In this document: in pieces, positions 1 to 7,387 of the stretch
Numbering within the stretch: the first letter of the stretch is position 1
Layout of the letters: the number at the start of each line of letters is the position of its first letter
Assembly: GCA_002364555.1 (NCBI GenBank)
Contig: DEYM01000123.1
Location: forward strand, 1-28,310
Reading direction: 5' to 3'
DNA length: 28,310 bases
Origin: Phycisphaerales bacterium UBA3158
GTDB lineage: Bacteria > Planctomycetota > Phycisphaerae > Phycisphaerales > SM1A02
Notes under the pieces: generated by a model
What the model was told of the DNA's origin: nothing
The model's database searches: none
What the model saw: only the letters and a program-made list of their open reading frames with translations
Made by a program: the position numbers and the translations under genes

Positions 1-386
1 CCAGCGTGGCCGTCCTGCCCGGTACTGGTCCAGGCGACCCAATAGCCACCGGTGGGATCCGTGGCAACACTTGGATTCTTCTGGTGACCTTGAACATGCT
101 CATTGATCGGGAACTCGTCACCCAGAGGCCGACCCGACATGTCGGCGAATCGACCATAGACGCCGTAACGCCCCTCCTGCTGTCGACGGCTGTCCCAGGC
201 CACGAGCATTCGGTTCTGATCGTCCGAACCCAACGTCACATGGGACTGCTGACTTGAGGTGAACTGGTTCAACTGGACCGATGAGGAAGTCGGTGGGTTC
301 GTTGATGAACAACCAGCCACGAATGCGATGAATGAAGTGGACAGGAAGACAATGCCCGTAAGAGAGTTCGATTTGTTCTTCATCAT
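1..386 (-). CDS. Putative secreted lipoprotein, N-terminal part (cut by window edge)
   Basis: The reading frame runs from ATG at 386 (a second ATG lies at 383) off the left edge, giving about 128 residues with no stop. A GGAGG ribosome binding site lies at 391-395. The N-terminus is a lipoprotein signal: basic start, hydrophobic stretch, then the lipobox F-V-A-G-C at about residues 22-26, so the mature protein is probably lipid-anchored. After a Ser/Thr-rich linker the visible sequence has repeated W-D/W-T motifs (V-A-W-D-S-R, V-Y-G-R-F, Y-W-V-A-W-T-S). These resemble the beta-strand repeats of bacterial extracellular beta-propeller-like proteins; that fold is an inference from a short stretch. 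It is divergent from the phosphoesterase gene at 645. The function is unknown. Confidence 0.75.
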   Translation of the reverse strand, partial: MMKNKSNSLTGIVFLSTSFIAFVAGCSSTNPPTSSSVQLNQFTSSQQSHVTLGSDDQNRMLVAWDSRRQQEGRYGVYGRFADMSGRPLGDEFPINEHVQGHQKNPSVATDPTGGYWVAWTSTGQDGHA

Positions 387-513
387 GGTTCCTCCGGATA
401 CGAGTTGATACCGACAGCCGGGCAGCTCCTCTCAGATTCGAGTGGACTGCCCCGCCTTCTCTCTTCCACCTTACTCCTGAGGACAATCGAGCGGAACCCT
501 CGATTTCAAGAGA

Positions 514-648
514 ATGAACATACGGGAGCAAATACGCGTTTATCATGGATTCGTCAGATTCGGACATGGTCACATCGAGGATCCAGAAGTGAACGTGAAC
601 AGTCCGGCACGAGCGATCCGGCTTGCCCAATCAGGAGCCCTGCAATGA
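514..648 (+). CDS. Possible 44-residue ORF overlapping the phosphoesterase start
   Basis: An ATG at 514 opens a 44-codon frame whose TGA (646-648) overlaps the ATG of the phosphoesterase (645) in the ATGA arrangement typical of translationally coupled genes. The sequence is basic and has no recognised domain. There is no good ribosome binding site, only AAGAGA directly before the start, and third-position GC is roughly half, lower than in neighbouring genes. It may be a leader peptide, or chance. Treat it as a weak call. Confidence 0.25.
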   Translation: MNIREQIRVYHGFVRFGHGHIEDPEVNVNSPARAIRLAQSGALQ

Positions 649-1616
649 AGAGAGATGAATCCAGTTCCCGACGATCCGTGATCGCAAGCGGTGCGGCCGC
701 CATGACATTGGGAACCATCCTTCCCGCACACGCCCAGACGACTTCCAGCACCGCACCCAGACGATCGTTGAGACTGGCACACCTGACGGACGTCCATGTA
801 CAACCCGAACGGGAGGCCGCAAAGGGATTCGCGACCTGTCTTGATCATGTCCAGGGCCGGAACGATCCACCGTCGATGATCGTCTTCGGTGGAGACAACG
901 TCATGAACGTCGACAGCCAGGAGGGAAGCGAACGAGCCGCCGTCCAGATGGCCACCTGGAACGACGTCATCAAGCAGGATTGCTCGCTGCCCTACAAGAC
1001 GATCATCGGCAACCACGACATACTCGGCATGCAACCAGTGGACGGCAAGAAGTGGGCCGTCGACGCCTTTGGACTTCCCGGGCGATACTACGACTGGACG
1101 GATTCGGGCTGGCATTTCATCGCCCTGGACAGCACCAGCCCCAACATCCTGCGGGGCGGCGAGGGTGGATACAAAGGCATGCTGGACGACACGCAGTTCC
1201 AATGGCTCAAGGAGACACTCGAGTCCATTCCGGACGCTCGTCCCGTCTGCATCATCAGCCACATCCCCATCCTCTCGGCATGCGCCTACTTCGATGGCGA
1301 GAACGAGAAGACCATGGACTGGATCATTCCCGGGTCATGGGTACACATCGATGCCAGAAGGCTGAAGAATCTCTTCCATGCCCATCCGAATGTCAAACTG
1401 TGCCTCTCGGGGCACATGCATCTGGCGGACAACGTGGACTATCTGGGTGTTCGATATGCCTGCAACGGCGCCGTGTGTGGAAGCTGGTGGGACGGCGACT
1501 ATCACGAATTCGGACCTGGCTACGCCATGGTCGATCTGTTCGATGACGGCTCGACGAAGATCGATTTCCAGAACTACCCCTGGACACCTGCTTCGAAAGA
1601 GGCCCCCAGCCACTAG
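645..1616 (+). CDS. Tat-exported calcineurin-like metallophosphoesterase
   Basis: This 323-residue protein belongs to the calcineurin-like metallophosphoesterase superfamily, two-metal hydrolases of phosphate esters. The metal-binding motifs occur in order: D-x-H at residues 49-51 (H-L-T-D-V-H), G-G-D-N at 82-85, G-N-H-D at 122-125, S-H-I-P around His206, and G-H-M-H at 256-259. The N-terminus carries twin arginines (S-R-R-S-V-I) followed by a hydrophobic stretch and an A-H-A cleavage site near residue 30, so export by the Tat pathway is likely. The start at 645 is preferred over longer in-frame starts because CAGGAG lies at 632-637 and the signal peptide begins there. The gene converges on the YjbQ gene with only 9 bases between the stops. 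The substrate cannot be told from sequence; secreted relatives include nucleotidases and phosphodiesterases. Confidence 0.93.
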   Translation: MKRDESSSRRSVIASGAAAMTLGTILPAHAQTTSSTAPRRSLRLAHLTDVHVQPEREAAKGFATCLDHVQGRNDPPSMIVFGGDNVMNVDSQEGSERAAVQMATWNDVIKQDCSLPYKTIIGNHDILGMQPVDGKKWAVDAFGLPGRYYDWTDSGWHFIALDSTSPNILRGGEGGYKGMLDDTQFQWLKETLESIPDARPVCIISHIPILSACAYFDGENEKTMDWIIPGSWVHIDARRLKNLFHAHPNVKLCLSGHMHLADNVDYLGVRYACNGAVCGSWWDGDYHEFGPGYAMVDLFDDGSTKIDFQNYPWTPASKEAPSH

Positions 1617-1625
1617 AGCAACTTC

Positions 1626-2045
1626 TCAGGATGGAATCTCGGGCGTGACGACCACGATCAACTGTCGACTGTGACTGGCTCGACGATGCTCGCAGAGATA
1701 GACACCCTGCCACGTTCCCAGCATCAATGTCCCGGCACAGACCGGAATCGACACGCTGACATCCGTCACCATGGATCGGATATGCGAGGGCATGTCGTCA
1801 GGACCCTCGCTTGTATGCGTGTAGGCCGGGTCGTCCTCCGGAGCGATCCGATCCAACCAGGATTCCAGATCCGCACGTGCGGTCGGATCCGCGTTTTCCT
1901 GGATGGTGAGACTGGCCGAAGTGTGCTGGACGAAGATCGTGCACAGACCGTCGCCTCTGGTCAGAGATTGGACCGCGACAGCGACTTCCCGGGTGATCTC
2001 GTGAAGACCCTTTCCGTCGGTCTGGATGGAGAACTTGACGGGCAT
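1626..2045 (-). CDS. yjbQ: YjbQ/UPF0047 family protein
   Basis: The 139-residue protein matches the YjbQ (UPF0047) family in full length and motifs: C-T-I-F-V-Q-H-T-S-A-S-L-T-I-Q-E-N near residues 35-51, the H-I-R-S segment near 88, L-G-T-W-Q-G-V-Y-L-C-E-H-R near 109-121, and the R-Q-L-I-V-V-V strand near the end. Members form small trimers with a conserved His/Asp/Glu pocket; a weak thiamin-phosphate-synthase activity has been reported for the family, but its true role is unsettled. It is the last gene of the RND pump operon: its ATG (2045) is one base after the permease stop (2047-2049), so cotranscription is very likely. Nothing in the sequence explains a functional link to efflux. Confidence 0.92.
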   Translation of the reverse strand: MPVKFSIQTDGKGLHEITREVAVAVQSLTRGDGLCTIFVQHTSASLTIQENADPTARADLESWLDRIAPEDDPAYTHTSEGPDDMPSHIRSMVTDVSVSIPVCAGTLMLGTWQGVYLCEHRRASHSRQLIVVVTPEIPS

Positions 2046-2046
2046 G

Positions 2047-5000
2047 TCAGCGAGCCACCTCGACAGGCTGCTCTATGACTTCCCCATCTTCGTTCTTCGG
2101 GAGAAAACGTTTCTTCTCAAGGGAGGACAAGTAGGTGTAGACCGTCGGCACGACGAAGAGGGACATCAAGGTTCCAAACGACATCCCACCCACCAGCACC
2201 CAGCCCACAGGCTGCCTGGTCTCATGCCCGGCACCACCTTCGATCACCAGGGGAAGCGCCCCCAGCACCATCGCACCGGTCGTCATCAGGATCGGACGAA
2301 CACGGAGCTGACAGGCGTGGATCGTCGCCTCGACGATTTCCATACCGCCCTCCCTGGCACGATTGGCGACTTCGATGATCAGAATGCCGTGCTTGGAGAT
2401 GAGCCCGACCAGTGTCAGGAGACCGATCTGGGAATAGATGTTGAGCGTCTCATCATTCAACTTCAGGCAGACAAGCGCACCGAGCATGGACAGCGGGACG
2501 ACGAGAAGGACCACCAGCGGATCGATCATGCTGTTGAACATCGCCGAGAGCACGAGGTAGACCACGAGAATCCCACAGGCGAAGCTGAGCCCGATCTTGC
2601 CCTGCCCCTGGGTGTAGGTCCATGAGTAACCGGTGGTGGAACCGACGATTCCAGTCGTGTTCTCTTCCGTCCAGCTTTCCAGGAAATCAAGTGATTCGCC
2701 CAGTGCGGAATCAGGCCCTGGATTCGCATTGATCGTGAGCGACTTCTGCCCCATGTAGTGATTGGCGTACAGCAGACCCTCGAATGGCTCGAACTTCACC
2801 AATGCCGACAGTGGGACCAGATTCTCCTCGTCACCACGAACGTAGATGTCATCGAGGATCCGGAGATCGGAGAGTTGTTCGGGATGGATCCCGAGATAGA
2901 CCCAGTAGGCCAGCCCATCCTTGACGAACTGATTGAGCAGATCCGGCGCCAACGTGGCCGCCAATGTCTGTCCTGCATCGGATGCGGAGACTCCCGAAGC
3001 CTCCGCCAGTTCACGATCCAGCACCACGCGGTACTGGGGACTGGAGGTTTCGAGATCGATGACCGCCCCCGAGACGTACTTGTCGAAATCGGGATCCTGC
3101 CTCAGCTTCTTCCAGGATTCCCACAGGGTGTCGTAGCCATCGGTGGATCTCCACACGAAATTCACATCCTGCTGACTCGCCCCGCCGAACACGGATGGAG
3201 GAATGTTGATCGGGACGGCGATGACGCCCGGGATGCCGGCCATGGGTTCGGCCAGGGAGGCCACGATCTCCTGCTGGGACCTGGTTCGATCGCTCTCCGA
3301 GACCAGCGTCAATATGCCCAGTCCCTCGTAGTAGTTGGGAGAAGGCGTACCAAGCAGGTTGATGTTGATCTTGCCCTCTGGCACCTTCTGCAGAATGGCG
3401 TCGATCTCGTCGGCATTGCGCCTCAGATCCGCGAAGGAGACGTACTGCGGCCCCTCGTAGAAGACCATGACCACACTCTGATCCTCCGTCGGGAGGAGTT
3501 CCGACTGCAGCGTCTTGCCGACGAGGTAGGCGCACACGGCGACACCTATGGCGACCAGTATCACCACCGGTCGAAGATGGCGAAGCGTGAACGTGATCAT
3601 CTTGCCGTAGTTGCGACTGATCCAGTCCTGTCCCTCGGAACTTGTGGCGGTCTCTCCCGATTCCGCCTTTTCGAGCATCTTCTTCGATGGCTTGAGCAGC
3701 ATGCGACACATGACGGGACTCAGGGTCATGGCGATGTAGCCCGAGATCAGAACGGTTCCGGCAAGCGTGAACGCAAACTGCTCGAACAACGCTCCCATCT
3801 GCCCCGGAACCAGTCCGACGGGCGCGAATACGAGCGCCAGCGTCGTCGTCGTGGCGATGAGTGGAAACAGGATGTCGCGAAGACCTTCGATGGCCGCGGT
3901 CATGGGCTTCTTTCCCATTTCCATGTATCGGTAGATGTTCTCGAGAACCACGATGCCATCATCGACGACCAGCCCGATGGCCAGCACGAGCGCCAGCAGC
4001 GTCATCGTGTTGAGACTGAAGCCCAGCACCAGAAGAAGGCCCATTGCGCCAGCCAGCGAGAGTGGGATGGTGACGATCGGAACCAGCACCGCACGCCACG
4101 AGAGCAGGAACAGGGAGACCACCAGAATGACCAGGACAATCGCCTCCCCCATCGACTTCAGGACCTCGACGATCGAACTCCTGACGAAGTCCGTTCGGTC
4201 GTAGGTGATGGAAAGCTCCAGATCTCCGGGCAACTGAGCATTCAGCCCGGGCAGCATCGACCGCAAGGCGTTGGACACATCGATCGCATTGGCGTCGGCG
4301 AAGGTCTCGACGGCCATTCCCAGACCGACCATTCCATTGATCAGGAACAGGTCATCGGGCGGAACGTTGTTCGCGCCCAGCTGGGCATATCCCACATCAC
4401 TGAAACGTATGGGAAATCCATCGCGGTAGGCGATGATGAGATCGTCCCAGTCATCAGCCGTATTGAGTCGGAAGTCGGTGCTGATGTCGTACTGGCGATA
4501 GTCATTGACCAGATCGCCCGCCGAAAGCGCCACACTCTGATCCTGTACGGCATTGGCCACATCGACGGGGGTCAGATCATGGCCTGCCAGCTTGGCGGGA
4601 TCAATCCAGAGCCTCATCGCATATGGATTGTCGAATACCTCGATCTGGTTGACGCCATCGACATTGTTGAGCGTGTTCAAGAGCGATGAGTTGTACACCG
4701 AGGTCAATTCAGGCAGCGACGCAGTCTTGCTCGACAACGCCATGTAGATCTGTGGCGTCGAGGAGGCACTGGCGACGACCGGCGGCAACGCCGCCGATGG
4801 GAAATAACTGGACGCCTGCGAGACACGGTTCTGGATCAGACTGGCGACGAGCCCGGAATCCCTTCCCATTTCCAGCGTGACCGTGATGACAGATGTGCTC
4901 TGCGTACTGGTCGAGGTGTAGTAGATGATTCCCTCGATCCCCGTGAGCACCTGCTCGATGGGTGTCGTGATCTCCGCCTCCATCAAGGAGGCGTCGGCCC

Positions 5001-5157
5001 CCTGATAGGTCGTGCTGATCGTGACCTCCGGCAGGGATATCGATGGATACTGCGAAATGGGGAGCAGATAGAAGGCGATGACGCCGACGACGACGAGCAA
5101 CATGTTGCACACGAAGGCGACGATGGGCCTTCTGATCAGAAGTTCCAGGAAGGCCAT
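2047..5157 (-). CDS. RND family efflux pump inner-membrane permease (HAE1/AcrB-like)
   Basis: This 1036-residue protein is a full-length RND permease of the hydrophobe/amphiphile type. The N-terminus (M-A-F-L-E-L-L-I-R-R-P) is the classical start of the family and favours ATG 5157 over TTG 5166. The proton-relay Asp pair of transmembrane helix 4 is present (G-L-V-V-D-D-G-I-V-V-L-E-N, Asp399-Asp400), as is the Lys in the later segment V-G-L-I-S-K-H-G-I-L. The two halves each show one helix, a large periplasmic loop and a helix bundle. These pumps use the proton gradient to extrude drugs, detergents or other amphiphiles through an adaptor and an outer-membrane channel. The adaptor gene ends 5 bases upstream. 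No TolC-type channel gene is in this window, and the substrate is unknown. Confidence 0.95.
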   Translation of the reverse strand: MAFLELLIRRPIVAFVCNMLLVVVGVIAFYLLPISQYPSISLPEVTISTTYQGADASLMEAEITTPIEQVLTGIEGIIYYTSTSTQSTSVITVTLEMGRDSGLVASLIQNRVSQASSYFPSAALPPVVASASSTPQIYMALSSKTASLPELTSVYNSSLLNTLNNVDGVNQIEVFDNPYAMRLWIDPAKLAGHDLTPVDVANAVQDQSVALSAGDLVNDYRQYDISTDFRLNTADDWDDLIIAYRDGFPIRFSDVGYAQLGANNVPPDDLFLINGMVGLGMAVETFADANAIDVSNALRSMLPGLNAQLPGDLELSITYDRTDFVRSSIVEVLKSMGEAIVLVILVVSLFLLSWRAVLVPIVTIPLSLAGAMGLLLVLGFSLNTMTLLALVLAIGLVVDDGIVVLENIYRYMEMGKKPMTAAIEGLRDILFPLIATTTTLALVFAPVGLVPGQMGALFEQFAFTLAGTVLISGYIAMTLSPVMCRMLLKPSKKMLEKAESGETATSSEGQDWISRNYGKMITFTLRHLRPVVILVAIGVAVCAYLVGKTLQSELLPTEDQSVVMVFYEGPQYVSFADLRRNADEIDAILQKVPEGKININLLGTPSPNYYEGLGILTLVSESDRTRSQQEIVASLAEPMAGIPGVIAVPINIPPSVFGGASQQDVNFVWRSTDGYDTLWESWKKLRQDPDFDKYVSGAVIDLETSSPQYRVVLDRELAEASGVSASDAGQTLAATLAPDLLNQFVKDGLAYWVYLGIHPEQLSDLRILDDIYVRGDEENLVPLSALVKFEPFEGLLYANHYMGQKSLTINANPGPDSALGESLDFLESWTEENTTGIVGSTTGYSWTYTQGQGKIGLSFACGILVVYLVLSAMFNSMIDPLVVLLVVPLSMLGALVCLKLNDETLNIYSQIGLLTLVGLISKHGILIIEVANRAREGGMEIVEATIHACQLRVRPILMTTGAMVLGALPLVIEGGAGHETRQPVGWVLVGGMSFGTLMSLFVVPTVYTYLSSLEKKRFLPKNEDGEVIEQPVEVAR

Positions 5158-5162
5158 GCCGC

Positions 5163-6353
5163 TCAATTCCCCCCTGCTGATCCGCCACTGGGCAGACCAG
5201 TCACGACGGATACGTCAGCGGGAACATACGGCATCGTCTTCAGCTTCGAACCAGGACGGATCTTCAGAGCCCCCTCGGCGACGATCTCCAGACCGGCCTT
5301 GATCACGACTTGCTTCGTGGAACCACTCGTGCCGTTGGTGTTCGAAGTCGAGGTGCCCGTTGACGAACTGGCAACGACAGGCCTGACGATGGCACGAGCA
5401 TCGTCGATCTTCCTGACAAGCTCGACCGGGACGGAGACGGCACGTCCATCGACCACGGCATAGACCAGCTCATTCGTCGTCGTGTAGACCAGTGACGCCT
5501 GGGGAACCACCAGGACATCCGGATAGGATCCGATCGTCTGGGTCACGTAGGCGTAGAGTCCCGATCGAAGCGCATACTCTGGGTTGGGAACCTGGGCACG
5601 AACCAGAACGGAACGGGTGCTGTCGTTCACGAATGGATTGATTGCGGTGACGCGTCCCGAGTAGCTTCTCCCAGGATCCGAATCGGTCGACATTTCGATC
5701 GACTGCCCCACCTTCAGAAGCGGCAACCACATCGTGGCCAGCTCATAATCGACCAGCATGACCGAATCGTTGACGACCTTGACAAGCTCGTCCCCCACAT
5801 TGGCGTAGGTCCCGACATCGATCTTGTGAATGGCGACGCGTCCCTTGAAAGGGCATCGAATCGTCAACTTGTCGACGATCGACTGTTGTTCGGCGACCTG
5901 TGCCTTCAGGGATTCGAGGGTGTAGGCCGCCTCGACGACCTCCGCCTCGCTAGCCGCCTGGGTCTCGGCGAGAATCTTCATGCGTCCCCAGATCCACTCC
6001 TGTTCCTCGTACTGCGCCTGGAGGACATCGAGCTGCGCTTCCTGGGTGCGACGATCCAAGGTGTACAGAATGTCGCCGCGCTCGACGCGTTGGCCATCCT
6101 CGAAGTATCGGCCTATGACATTGCCCGCCACCTCCGGTGCCATCGTGGAGATCTCGATTGCCCTGAGTGATCCCACTCCGGGAACGGTCCTGACGATGGT
6201 CTCCCGCTCGACCTTCGTCGAGGTCACGGTGACCACACGCTCTGGCTGCTTCTTCGGAGCATCGTCCGAGCAGGCCATGGTCATGGCGGACAGGACCGCC
6301 AGGGAAAGCAGCTTGATGGATGAACGCTTGGATGATTGCGGATTGAATTTCAT
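5163..6353 (-). CDS. RND efflux pump periplasmic adaptor (membrane fusion protein)
   Basis: The 396-residue protein is an AcrA/HlyD-type adaptor. After a signal sequence ending in M-A-C (likely lipidated Cys), it shows a first barrel/lipoyl half (about residues 50-90), a helical hairpin rich in E, Q and A (about 95-165), the second lipoyl half with R-C-P-F-K-G-R-V and I-D-V-G-T-Y, and the beta-barrel and membrane-proximal regions (I-N-P-F-V-N and R-A-Q-V-P-N). A Ser/Thr/Gly-rich insert lies near residue 330-345. The frame extends upstream to a TTG at 6392, but ATG 6353 begins the signal peptide and lies 4 bases after the stop of the small lipoprotein gene. It has no clear ribosome binding site, so translational coupling is likely. 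It pairs with the permease next to it. Confidence 0.93.
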   Translation of the reverse strand: MKFNPQSSKRSSIKLLSLAVLSAMTMACSDDAPKKQPERVVTVTSTKVERETIVRTVPGVGSLRAIEISTMAPEVAGNVIGRYFEDGQRVERGDILYTLDRRTQEAQLDVLQAQYEEQEWIWGRMKILAETQAASEAEVVEAAYTLESLKAQVAEQQSIVDKLTIRCPFKGRVAIHKIDVGTYANVGDELVKVVNDSVMLVDYELATMWLPLLKVGQSIEMSTDSDPGRSYSGRVTAINPFVNDSTRSVLVRAQVPNPEYALRSGLYAYVTQTIGSYPDVLVVPQASLVYTTTNELVYAVVDGRAVSVPVELVRKIDDARAIVRPVVASSSTGTSTSNTNGTSGSTKQVVIKAGLEIVAEGALKIRPGSKLKTMPYVPADVSVVTGLPSGGSAGGN

Positions 6354-6357
6354 TGAA

Positions 6358-6630
6358 TCAGTTCTGATCGACCCGATCGACGGAATCGTCAATGTTCTGA
6401 TTATGCGTGTCTATCTTGTCACTGAGGTTCCGAAGCGCATCGGCCGTGCCGTCGCGTGCTCGACCCACTGCCGAATCTGTGGCACTACCGACATGACTTC
6501 CTGCGGCACCGACGTCATCACCGGCCTGTCGAAGCTGCTCGCGTTCGTATTCATCACATCCCGAGGCCAGAAGACCAACGCAGACAATCGAACTGATCAA
6601 GACCATTTGATACGGGAATCTATTCTTCAC
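6358..6630 (-). CDS. Small predicted lipoprotein heading the RND operon
   Basis: The 90-residue protein begins with GTG at 6630, preceded by CAGGAG with six bases of spacing (CATCAT). The N-terminal 25 residues form a lipoprotein signal with the lipobox L-L-A-S-G-C. The mature part is about 65 residues, acidic and Ala/Gly/Asp-rich, with a helical C-terminal half. No known domain is recognised. Its stop is 4 bases before the adaptor ATG, so it should be the first gene of the pump operon. It may be an accessory or stabilising subunit of the pump; that is inference from position only. Confidence 0.7.
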   Translation of the reverse strand: MKNRFPYQMVLISSIVCVGLLASGCDEYEREQLRQAGDDVGAAGSHVGSATDSAVGRARDGTADALRNLSDKIDTHNQNIDDSVDRVDQN

Positions 6631-6737
6631 ATGATGCTCCTGATGACGGAAGGGTGGACGTGGATCATCGACCCCTGATGGGCATCACGTCAAGGCAGGA
6701 ACAACCTTCAATTGCCGAAGCTTGCATCAATTTTTTC

Positions 6738-6773
6738 AAAAGACCCCGCCCCCAGCAGAACTGGGGGTCGGGG
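6738..6773 (-). terminator. Intrinsic terminator, minus strand
   Basis: A GC-rich stem of 12 pairs with a single bulged T is formed by arms 6744-6755 and 6761-6773 around the loop CAGAA. On the minus strand it is followed by TCTTTTG. It lies about 170 bases beyond the first terminator of the 7060-7281 gene, so it is either a backup or the end of an unrecognised short transcript. Confidence 0.6.
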
Positions 6774-6936
6774 CCAACACAACGGGCGGAAGTAGTTGAG
6801 ATCCGATATTTGATCGATGGCTCGGAATCAGGCCATTTGGAGAGATGGGAGAAAGACAGGAGGCAAGGGAGATCACACAAGATTGAGCCGATGAGTCGCC
6901 AGACGCTGTTGGGGGGAAAATGACGACTCCGACAAA

Positions 6937-6984
6937 AGAGATCTGCCCTTTGCCGACGTTTCTGTCAGCAAAGGGCAGAATTTT
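6937..6984. terminator. Bidirectional intrinsic terminator
   Basis: A perfect 12-base-pair stem is formed by 6942-6953 and 6968-6979, with an extra GAC/GTC pairing inside the loop. The plus strand continues ATTTTTC and the minus strand TCTCTTTTG, so it could act in both directions. It most plausibly ends the minus-strand transcript of the small lipoprotein at 7060-7281. Confidence 0.75.
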
Positions 6985-7059
6985 TCGAAAGTTTGTGCTT
7001 CGATGCCATGAAGTGGCCAATCGAAGATCACATTCCTGACCTGAAGCCCTCCAGAGGGC

Positions 7060-7281
7060 CTAGTCCTTCTTGTCACCTGGTGTCGAGAGGATGGCGGCCT
7101 TCTGACCTTCAGCAGCATCCTCGACGGTTGCGGTACCAGCCTGAGTCACGCCACCTTCGGTGATGGTGATCTGTCCCCCACCATTCTTCGAGGCATCAGC
7201 AGCTCCGTCTGAAGCAGGCTTCTTTTCACATCCGAAACCGAATACGCAAAGGCTCAAGACAACTGCACAACGAATCCACAT
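7060..7281 (-). CDS. Small predicted lipoprotein
   Basis: The 73-residue protein has an ATG at 7281 preceded by GAGGAG with seven bases of spacing. Its first 18 residues are a lipoprotein signal ending F-G-F-G-C. The mature part is only about 55 residues, low in complexity (Gly, Ala, Asp, Lys, Thr) and ends in a charged D-K-K-D. No domain is recognised. It has its own likely promoter (7349-7377) and a strong terminator downstream, so it is probably a separate, possibly abundant, single-gene transcript. The function is unknown. Confidence 0.7.
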   Translation of the reverse strand: MWIRCAVVLSLCVFGFGCEKKPASDGAADASKNGGGQITITEGGVTQAGTATVEDAAEGQKAAILSTPGDKKD

Positions 7282-7348
7282 GATAAATCTCCTCGTGAAA
7301 CTCGCCTGTCTTGGGACCGGCGAATGGTTTACAGATCAAACGAGACGC

Positions 7349-7377
7349 ATCATGACGAGCGGGTTGCGAAGAGTCAA
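7349..7377 (-). promoter_or_regulatory. Candidate sigma-70-type promoter of the 7060-7281 lipoprotein
   Basis: On the minus strand TTGACT (complement of 7372-7377) and CATGAT (complement of 7349-7354) are separated by exactly 17 bases. The inferred transcript start lies about 60 bases before the ATG at 7281. The match is by eye only. Confidence 0.45.
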
Positions 7378-7387
7378 GAAACCCCCC

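Larger units (their letters stand above)
6631..7059. other. Intergenic stretch with two terminator-like hairpins and no convincing gene
   Basis: These 429 bases contain only short frames that run through strong hairpins and have no usable start site. The two hairpins (6738-6773 and 6942-6979) are listed separately. A weak minus-strand promoter candidate for the pump operon is TTGACG (plus-strand complement near 6688-6693) with GATGAT 18 bases downstream. Confidence 0.5.

Noticed and set aside
205..225. Possible second metal-site loss in the SpoIIE domain (protein residues 205-225 region, G-G-D-V-M-G instead of G-G-D-Y-Y-D)
   Set aside because: Sporulation SpoIIE itself lacks the second Asp, and all four metal-binding aspartates are present, so this is not a defect. 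The positions given are residues of the 20105-21394 protein, not bases.
405..644. Upstream extension of the phosphoesterase frame
   Set aside because: The Tat signal and ribosome binding site place the start at 645; the upstream sequence looks non-coding.
2758..4689. Long plus-strand open frame (643 codons) opposite the RND permease
   Set aside because: It lies wholly antisense to a clear RND permease; the sequence is rich in His, Arg, Gln and Asp with no domain, as expected of a shadow frame in GC-rich DNA.
6920..7042. Short plus-strand frame after a GGGGGG run
   Set aside because: It reads straight through the strong terminator hairpin at 6942-6979 and has no recognisable protein character.
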